From: Acidiferrobacter sp. | GTDB lineage: Bacteria; Pseudomonadota; Gammaproteobacteria; Acidiferrobacterales; Acidiferrobacteraceae | Length of the DNA stretch: 18,502 nucleotides | Assembly (NCBI GenBank): GCA_027335965.1 | Contig: DAHWGZ010000020.1 | Span: 1 to 18,502, forward strand | Direction: 5' to 3' | The notes under the pieces: model-generated | The model's database searches: none | What the model was told of the DNA's origin: nothing | What the model saw: the letters and a program-made list of their open reading frames with translations, nothing else | Shown: piece after piece, positions 13,590 to 18,502 of the stretch | Position numbering within the stretch: position 1 is the first letter of the stretch | Layout: the number at the start of each line of letters is the position of its first letter | Position numbers and translations under genes: made by a program

Positions 13590-15488
13590 ATGAGTGTCGC
13601 CAAGCCAATCTTGTCGGTCCTATGTCTCGACGTCGACCCAGCGTGGGTGGCCAAGATTTGTCGCCATGAGGAAATAGCCCTGGACATCCAGGAGCTACCT
13701 TGGGCGCCCACGGCGCGCGCTCGACTCCATGACCTCGCGCTGGACGTCATTATCGTCAGCGAGTCGGTGTTTAGCGTCTGGCGGGATACCGTGCAGGACG
13801 TGGTGGTTCGGCCCGTGATCGTGGCCGCCCAGGACGCCGATGATGATCTGGTCGCCGCGGGCCTGCGTTGGGGGGCGCTCGATGTCGTGTCGCGCCATCA
13901 GGGCGAGCGGCTCGGCGCGCGCCTGCACGGCGTTTTGCGGGGACGCGTGGGTCGCGAGCTTCTGGGCGAAGCCCTATCTTACCTGGACGAGTCCCTATTG
14001 GTGGCGCGCAACCGGTCGACGGAGGGGTATGAGGTCATCTACCGCAATTCCGCCTGTGTTCGCCGCATGGGCGCGTCAAGTGACGCGGAAGAGGATCATC
14101 AGCTTTTATGCCTGGCGCCCGGCCCACGGACCGATAAGCGCAAGCTAGACGAGATACGCCATGAGATGCGCGCAGGAGAGCCGGTGCGCGCCGAGCTCGT
14201 CGACTACCGAGGCGACGGCGGGATGCGCTGGACCGAATTCTCGGCCGCCCCGCTGACGATACCCGGATATTGGGTCGTGGTGTCACGCGACGTGACGCGG
14301 CGCCGGGAGGCCGAGGATAATGCGCAACGGTTGCGCGAACTCGTCATAAGGTCGCAAAAGCACGAAAACACGGCGGTATTGGCGGCCGGGATCGCCCATG
14401 ATTTCAATAACATCCTCACCGGCATCGTGGGGAGCGCGGAGCTGGCGCGCATGGCGTTGGCGCCCGAGCATGCGGTCCAAAAGGACATCGAGACCATCAT
14501 CCAGGCCTCGGAGCGCGCCGCCGAGCTCAACCGTGAGCTTTTGGATTTCGCGGGGCCGGGCAAGGGGTCTCTGGAGCCCGTCTACCTGAACAGCATGGTG
14601 ACCACGATGCTGGTCATCCTGAGGTCGCAGATGCAGAAGTCCATCGTGGTGCGCAAGGCCCTGCGACCCGATATTCCCCCAATCGAGGCCGACCCCTCCG
14701 AAATCCAACAGGTGATGTTGAATCTGTGCTTGAACGCGAGCGAGGCGATGGCCGATAACGGCGGCACCCTGTCGATCACCACGGACCGCATGGATATCGC
14801 AGACGACGTCGCCGATTTATTTGCCTATGGCCGGCCGCAACCAGGCCCGCATGCCGTCTTCGAGGTCTCCGACACCGGACGCGGCATGGAGCCGGCCCTC
14901 GTCAGGCGCATCTTCGAGCCATTTTTTTCCAGCAAAGAGGGCGCCCGAGGTATAGGGCTTAGCGTGGTCTTGAGCATCGTGAAGGCCTACCGTGGCGGCA
15001 TCGATGTCGATACGGTCTCCGGGCGCGGCACGACCGTACGCATCGTCTTGCCGGCCGCGCCCGAGCGCGAGCGGCGCGGCACCGAGGAGGCGCCCCGGCC
15101 GCGCGATGCCAGGCATCACACCGTATTGTTCGTGGACGACGAGGAAATGCTGCGGTCGCTTGCCCAGCGCGCCCTGGAGCCGCTCGGCTACCGCGTTCTG
15201 GTGGCACCCGATGGCATCGAGGGGGTACGGATATTCCGCGAGCACATGGATGAGATCGATCTCGTCATTCTTGACCTGTCCATGCCGCGCAAGGGCGGGG
15301 AGGATGCCTTCAAGGAGATGCAGGCCATAAACGCGCGTATCCCCGTGCTTCTGTGTTGTGGCTATGACGAGGCAAGCGCCCAGGAAAAAACCCGCGGTTC
15401 GCGGTTCGCCGGGTACCTTGCCAAGCCCTTCGGAGTAGGCACCCTCATAGAGGCGGTGCGCGCAACCATAGACAATGCGGACTCATAA
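13590..15488 (+). CDS. Hybrid histidine kinase: degenerate receiver, PAS-like, HisKA, HATPase, receiver
   Basis: The 632-residue soluble protein lacks membrane helices. Residues about 1-118 have the strand-helix spacing of a receiver (LDVDPAWVAKI, LDVIIVSES, GALDVVSR) but no phospho-accepting Asp or Lys, so it looks like a pseudo-receiver. Residues about 125-240 resemble a PAS domain ending RDVTRRREAE. The HisKA core has His270 in AAGIAHDFNNILTG, an NtrB-like H-box; Asn382 lies in LNLCLNASEAM, G1 in VSDTGRGME (Asp428), then RIFEPFFSSK and ARGIGLSVV. The C-terminal receiver has VDDEE (515-519), phospho-acceptor Asp562 in LVILDLSMP and Lys612 in YLAKPFG. It can thus take part in a multi-step relay. 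No Shine-Dalgarno is evident at ATG 13590. Confidence 0.9.
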   Translation: MSVAKPILSVLCLDVDPAWVAKICRHEEIALDIQELPWAPTARARLHDLALDVIIVSESVFSVWRDTVQDVVVRPVIVAAQDADDDLVAAGLRWGALDVVSRHQGERLGARLHGVLRGRVGRELLGEALSYLDESLLVARNRSTEGYEVIYRNSACVRRMGASSDAEEDHQLLCLAPGPRTDKRKLDEIRHEMRAGEPVRAELVDYRGDGGMRWTEFSAAPLTIPGYWVVVSRDVTRRREAEDNAQRLRELVIRSQKHENTAVLAAGIAHDFNNILTGIVGSAELARMALAPEHAVQKDIETIIQASERAAELNRELLDFAGPGKGSLEPVYLNSMVTTMLVILRSQMQKSIVVRKALRPDIPPIEADPSEIQQVMLNLCLNASEAMADNGGTLSITTDRMDIADDVADLFAYGRPQPGPHAVFEVSDTGRGMEPALVRRIFEPFFSSKEGARGIGLSVVLSIVKAYRGGIDVDTVSGRGTTVRIVLPAAPERERRGTEEAPRPRDARHHTVLFVDDEEMLRSLAQRALEPLGYRVLVAPDGIEGVRIFREHMDEIDLVILDLSMPRKGGEDAFKEMQAINARIPVLLCCGYDEASAQEKTRGSRFAGYLAKPFGVGTLIEAVRATIDNADS

Positions 15489-15595
15489 ATATTCGACATT
15501 ACTGCCGATTTCGATACTCTATTCCGACAAACGTCCGATAAGGGCGGACACACCAATTTGTAGAATAGACTTGTCCATACAACGAGCGCGACGCG

Positions 15596-16618
15596 ATGGG
15601 GCCGGATGAGAGCGGCGGTAAGATCAAGGGGACTGGGTTTGACTGGCTGATGCAGATCGCCTACCTTGCCGGAAAGTCCCTGGATCTTGAAGAGGCGCTC
15701 CCGGCGACGTTGACGGCCATGGCCGAGCTCATCCCATGCGAACATGCGGTAATACTCCAGCTCGAAGACGAAGTTCTCGAGGTGCGTGCGTGCTGGTCAC
15801 GCGCTGGTGGCCATGCCGCCATTGAGAGCCGCGCCTTCAAGCGCTCGCCGGAACTCAGCCTTTGCGACCTCGACGTGATCCACGCCGCGCGCGATACCGA
15901 CATCGAGGCGTTGCCGTATTTTCGGGGTGAACCCGGATCCGAGCGTGGCGTGGTGGTCCTGACCGTGCCGCTTGCGGTGGATTACGTCTGCGTGGGCCGT
16001 CTCGACTTCATACGCGACGGCGCCGGCGAAGACTTTTCGGCCTGGGAGCGGCACTTTGCCCAGGCCTGCGCGCGCATATTGGCGTTAAGCGTGCGCAACG
16101 GCGCCGAGTATGCGCGCGTGGTATGGCTTGCCGAGCATGACCCCCTGACGGGCATTGGAAATCGCCGGAACTTCGACAAGGCGTTGAACCGCGAGTTGGC
16201 GCGCGCGGAACGCTATCGGCGGGACGTTTCCCTGCTCCTGATCGACCTCGATGATTTCAAGGAAGCCAACACCCACCTCGGCCTTTCGGGCGGCGATGAG
16301 ATCCTGCGGCGTACCGCCAAGGTCCTAGCGGAGCGCGCCCGCAAGGGCGTGGACATATCCTGCCGCATCGGGGGCGATGAGTTCGCCATGATCCTTCCCG
16401 AGATCGGCGAGCGATTGGCCAACGAGCTCGCCATGAGGCTCGTCAAGGATGTCGCCGAAAGCACGATGTCTTTGTGGCCCATGCGGTTTTCCTACAGTAT
16501 TTCTACCTATCCGGCGACGTCCGCGGAGTTTTTGCGGCACGCGGCCGACGCACAGCTGTTGGCGGCCAAAAGCCGGAAGGGACGTGTTGCGGTACCGGTG
16601 CGCGGGGCGGTGCAATGA
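15596..16618 (+). CDS. GAF-GGDEF diguanylate cyclase
   Basis: Diguanylate cyclases join two GTP into c-di-GMP, which controls biofilm and motility. The 340-residue protein is soluble. Residues about 15-170 look like a GAF sensor domain (DLEEALPATLTAMAELIP; VPLAVDYVCVGRLDF). The GGDEF domain begins HDPLTGIGNRRNFD (181-194), with metal-binding LIDLDDFKEAN (215-225), active site GGDEF at 259-263 in CRIGGDEFAMI and the closing AADAQLLAAK helix. The active site is intact. The product-inhibition site expected as RxxD at 250-253 reads Lys-Gly-Val-Asp, so feedback inhibition may be weak. It starts 107 bases after the hybrid kinase, where an inverted repeat (GTCCG 15533-15537, CGGAC 15545-15549) lies. 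Confidence 0.92.
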   Translation: MGPDESGGKIKGTGFDWLMQIAYLAGKSLDLEEALPATLTAMAELIPCEHAVILQLEDEVLEVRACWSRAGGHAAIESRAFKRSPELSLCDLDVIHAARDTDIEALPYFRGEPGSERGVVVLTVPLAVDYVCVGRLDFIRDGAGEDFSAWERHFAQACARILALSVRNGAEYARVVWLAEHDPLTGIGNRRNFDKALNRELARAERYRRDVSLLLIDLDDFKEANTHLGLSGGDEILRRTAKVLAERARKGVDISCRIGGDEFAMILPEIGERLANELAMRLVKDVAESTMSLWPMRFSYSISTYPATSAEFLRHAADAQLLAAKSRKGRVAVPVRGAVQ

Positions 16619-16680
16619 CCGGCTGGCGCGAGGTGTTACGGGATGACCGAAATAGTATGTTGGCATAAAAGGGGGACGCG

Positions 16681-17349
16681 ATGACGGCACGATTGGCAAA
16701 GAGCGGATTGGCGGCAGGGATGCAGGAATCGCGACGTCGCGATACCGGCACCATGCGCCGTACCCGGCAGATACTGTTGATTGAGGACGAGGCCGTGGCG
16801 GGGCAGGCCCTTTCGCAGTCTTTGCAGGGGCTTGGCATGGCGTGCCGATGGGTCTCGACGTTCGAGGAGGCGCTGGCGGCCTGGAAGGAGATGTCCTATG
16901 ACGCCGTCATCACCGACATCATGCTCGACACCGGAAGGCCCGATGGGCTCGAGATCCTGCGGAAGATCGAACAGGCCGGTATGCCCATTCCCGTGGTTGT
17001 GATCAGCGCGTTCGCCGATCAGACGCGCGTCAAGGAGGCCTTGAATCATGGCGCGGCCTATCTGCTGGAGAAGCCGTTTTCGACGAGCGATTTGAAGCGC
17101 GTGTTGGAACGGTTGTGGCAGGAGCCCAAGGGGCTTATAGGCGCCCGCGAGCGGGCCTTGAATCAGGCGACCCTGACCAACAAGGAGTGCGAGGTGGCGC
17201 GGCTCCTGTTGAAGGGGCTTTCGACCCAGGAGATGGCAAGGCTGACGGGAAATTCCGAGAAGACATTAAAGCAGCATATCAGCACGATCTACGAGAAATG
17301 CGGTGTCTCGAGCCGTACCGAGTTCTTTCATTACATCTTTCCCACCTGA
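16681..17349 (+). CDS. REC-LuxR response regulator
   Basis: This 222-residue transcription factor has a receiver at about residues 28-145 and a LuxR/GerE-type helix-turn-helix at about 164-215. Acid pocket Glu35-Asp36 (LIEDE), phospho-acceptor Asp79 in AVITDIMLDTGRPDG (with extra residues after the Asp compared with common DxxMPxxDG), Ser109 and Lys131 in LLEKPFS are all present. The DNA-binding part reads LTNKECEVARLLLKGLSTQE then EKTLKQHISTIYEKCGVSSR, the typical recognition helix region. ATG 16681 follows AAGGGGGA; Met14 or Met25 are alternatives. It closes a run of four signalling genes, 62 bases after the cyclase, and is the likely output of the kinases. Confidence 0.93.
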   Translation: MTARLAKSGLAAGMQESRRRDTGTMRRTRQILLIEDEAVAGQALSQSLQGLGMACRWVSTFEEALAAWKEMSYDAVITDIMLDTGRPDGLEILRKIEQAGMPIPVVVISAFADQTRVKEALNHGAAYLLEKPFSTSDLKRVLERLWQEPKGLIGARERALNQATLTNKECEVARLLLKGLSTQEMARLTGNSEKTLKQHISTIYEKCGVSSRTEFFHYIFPT

Positions 17350-17397
17350 TCATATAGGTCCTGAGGTCGATGGCTGGCATGAGGTCTGCGTATAGAC

Positions 17398-17420
17398 TCG
17401 TTCTTGCCTTGCAAGAACGA
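17398..17420. repeat. Perfect 10-bp hairpin between response regulator and envelope genes
   Basis: TCGTTCTTGC (17398-17407) and GCAAGAACGA (17411-17420) are exact reverse complements around a 3-base loop. A small GTCT/AGAC inverted repeat (17384-17387, 17394-17397) abuts it. No T-run follows, so it is either an unusual terminator, a 5' UTR hairpin or a protein site. It ends 15 bases before the next start codon and is close to that gene's Shine-Dalgarno region. Confidence 0.6.
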
Positions 17421-17435
17421 TAAAGGGTGAGGGAT

Positions 17436-17618
17436 ATGGGCTCATACTCGCTTTTGGGGACTGTCATCGCGGTTCTCGACGTGATCGCCATCATCAGCAT
17501 ACTGCTGGGGTCCGCGCGTATCGGCCATAAAGTGCTGTGGATTGTGGTGGTGCTGGTGTTTCCGCTGGTGGGTATGATCGTGTATTACTTGGTGGGGCGC
17601 AGTCCGCGCGACGTCTGA
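17436..17618 (+). CDS. Small two-helix membrane peptide, PLD-nuclease N-terminal (PLDc_N) like
   Basis: The 60-residue product has helices at about 6-25 and 33-53 and ends with a short basic tail (GRSPRDV). The spacing and the sequence IGHKVLWIVVVLVFPLVGMI match the small PLDc_N family, which occurs as free peptides and at the N-terminus of cardiolipin synthases. Free copies have no known activity. Start ATG 17436 follows a GTGAGGG stretch; GTG 17427 is an alternative. A YtxH-like gene follows by 31 bases and probably shares its transcript, suggesting an envelope-stress unit. Confidence 0.8.
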   Translation: MGSYSLLGTVIAVLDVIAIISILLGSARIGHKVLWIVVVLVFPLVGMIVYYLVGRSPRDV

Positions 17619-17649
17619 AGCCAAAATTTCCCATTCAGGAGGTGCTTTC

Positions 17650-18027
17650 ATGGAAGCCAATGCACAATACCTACCCGTGTCCACGGCCCGTACCGGTCCC
17701 AAGATCATGTTGTTCGTGAGCGGTGTGGCGCTCGGCTACGCCGCGGCCACTTTGCTTGCGCCGAGGTCCGGGCGGGAAATCCGCTCGTCTTTGAGTGAGT
17801 TCGCGAAGGCCAAGAGCGACCGCATGTCGGGCGCGGTCCGCGATGCCGTCAGTACGGCGCGCGATGCCACGCGCAGCGTGACGAGGCGGGTGGCCGATGC
17901 CATGGATCAGGGCAGCGAGAAGGCGCGTGGCGCCGTGGCGGCGGCGGCCTCCAGCGTCGAAAGCGGGAATGCGCCGCGCGCCGGCGAGGAAATGACCCAC
18001 GAACGCGCCGCCCCAGGCTATCAGTAG
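17650..18027 (+). CDS. YtxH-like membrane-anchored helical protein
   Basis: The 125-residue protein has one hydrophobic segment at about 18-38, containing FVSGVALGYAAATLLAPRSG, which is the hallmark of YtxH-family proteins (Gly-rich helix ending in APxSG). It continues as a long polar, Ala-rich helical region (about 40-105, rich in Arg/Asp/Ser with coiled-coil-like spacing) and a disordered tail. YtxH proteins are general-stress proteins of unknown mechanism. AGGAGG at 17637-17642 is well placed before ATG 17650. The neighbours (PLDc_N peptide, ferritin-like gene) suit a stress role. Confidence 0.85.
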   Translation: MEANAQYLPVSTARTGPKIMLFVSGVALGYAAATLLAPRSGREIRSSLSEFAKAKSDRMSGAVRDAVSTARDATRSVTRRVADAMDQGSEKARGAVAAAASSVESGNAPRAGEEMTHERAAPGYQ

Positions 18028-18139
18028 GTCCTCGGACCAAGGTCTGATCGCTGAGCGGGCCCGTCCATCGGACAATAGGTCTGGCTAGTGGAGGGCGCCG
18101 GGATCGGTCGCCCAAGGGAGTCTATCGAAGGAGGCGGTC

Positions 18140-18502
18140 ATGGCGCGATGCGTGGCGAGAGAGCTTGTGGAGTGGAGTGGCGTGGATGCCCAGCGGCTGG
18201 TGGACCTTTTGGTCGAGCGGGCGCTTGGCGAGATGGGCAACTATTACTACTACACGATATTGCGCATGCATCTCGTGGGTGTCGAGGGTGACGCCTTGCG
18301 CCGGGTGGTGGATGAGGCCAGGGAGGAGGATCGCAATCACTTCGAGGCCCTCGTGCCGCGCATCTATGAGCTTGGCGGTCGTTTGCCCGCGACATTTGCC
18401 GGCGAGCTCGGGGGGCTTGTCGCCTTGCGCAATCTGCCGGCCGAGGCGGATGTCCCGCAGATCATTCCCATCCTATTAAAGGCGACGGAGGAGTCGGTGC
18501 GG
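18140..18502 (+). CDS. Ferritin/Dps-like iron-storage or DNA-protection protein, N-terminal part
   Basis: The gene runs off the window after 121 codons. ATG 18140 has an excellent Shine-Dalgarno (AAGGAGG, 18128-18134) five bases upstream. The N-terminal four-helix-bundle pattern is clear: ERALGEMGNYYYYTILRMHL in the first helix supplies Glu residues, and EAREEDRNHFEALVPRIYEL carries the Glu-x-x-His type motif of the second, with GGRLP closing the turn. These are the positions of di-iron ligands in ferritin-like folds. A third helix ends in KATEESVR, where a further Glu would be expected. Dps-like, bacterioferritin-like or rubrerythrin-like members cannot be separated without the C-terminus. 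Iron detoxification would fit an Fe(II)-oxidising cell. Confidence 0.75.
   Translation, partial: MARCVARELVEWSGVDAQRLVDLLVERALGEMGNYYYYTILRMHLVGVEGDALRRVVDEAREEDRNHFEALVPRIYELGGRLPATFAGELGGLVALRNLPAEADVPQIIPILLKATEESVR

Overview
The window most likely comes from the chromosome of an acidophilic, iron-oxidising gammaproteobacterium, best matched by an Acidiferrobacter-like organism. The main clue is a complete rusticyanin gene (543-1115) with all four type 1 copper ligands, next to the end of a haem O synthase gene (ctaB) and a CtaG-like oxidase assembly protein. Most of the DNA is GC-rich with GC-rich third codon positions. The species is inferred; no 16S or other marker is present.

Layout. 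(1) 1-3408: a respiratory and copper block, with the 3' end of ctaB, a 47-residue membrane peptide, rus followed by a strong terminator, a divergent CtaG-like membrane protein, and a secreted, membrane-anchored protein whose predicted mature N-terminus is histidine. (2) About 3420-8340: a gene graveyard. It holds an alpha/beta-hydrolase pseudogene lacking its nucleophile region, a possible small minus-strand remnant, and one unrecognised gene that appears cut into two halves (4296-4896 and 7844-8339) by about 2.95 kb of foreign DNA. That insert carries a truncated, frameshifted sulfotransferase, an apparently intact small membrane protein in AT-richer DNA, a doubtful ORF and a subtilase-like protein without a clear catalytic triad. 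(3) 8429-12165: a 14-helix MFS exporter that looks leaderless, tadA (tRNA adenosine deaminase), and mltF (lytic transglycosylase) on the opposite strand, overlapping tadA at the 3' end. (4) 12276-12365: tRNA-Ser(CGA). (5) 12480-17349: four same-strand signalling genes: a two-helix membrane histidine kinase, a hybrid kinase with a degenerate N-terminal receiver, a GAF-GGDEF diguanylate cyclase and a REC-LuxR response regulator. (6) 17436-18502: small envelope or stress genes (PLD-nuclease N-terminal-like peptide, YtxH-like protein) and the start of a ferritin/Dps-like gene that runs off the window.

How the parts fit. Rusticyanin carries electrons from Fe(II) oxidation to the terminal oxidase, whose haem and copper centres need CtaB- and CtaG-type assembly factors, so block 1 is coherent. 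Block 5 reads as a self-contained phosphorelay coupled to c-di-GMP synthesis; its stimulus cannot be read from sequence. Block 6 is consistent with envelope stress and iron or oxidative protection, which suits an iron-rich acidic habitat. The most unusual observation is the reconstruction of the split gene in block 2, because both junctions can be placed to within a few bases from the reading frames alone.
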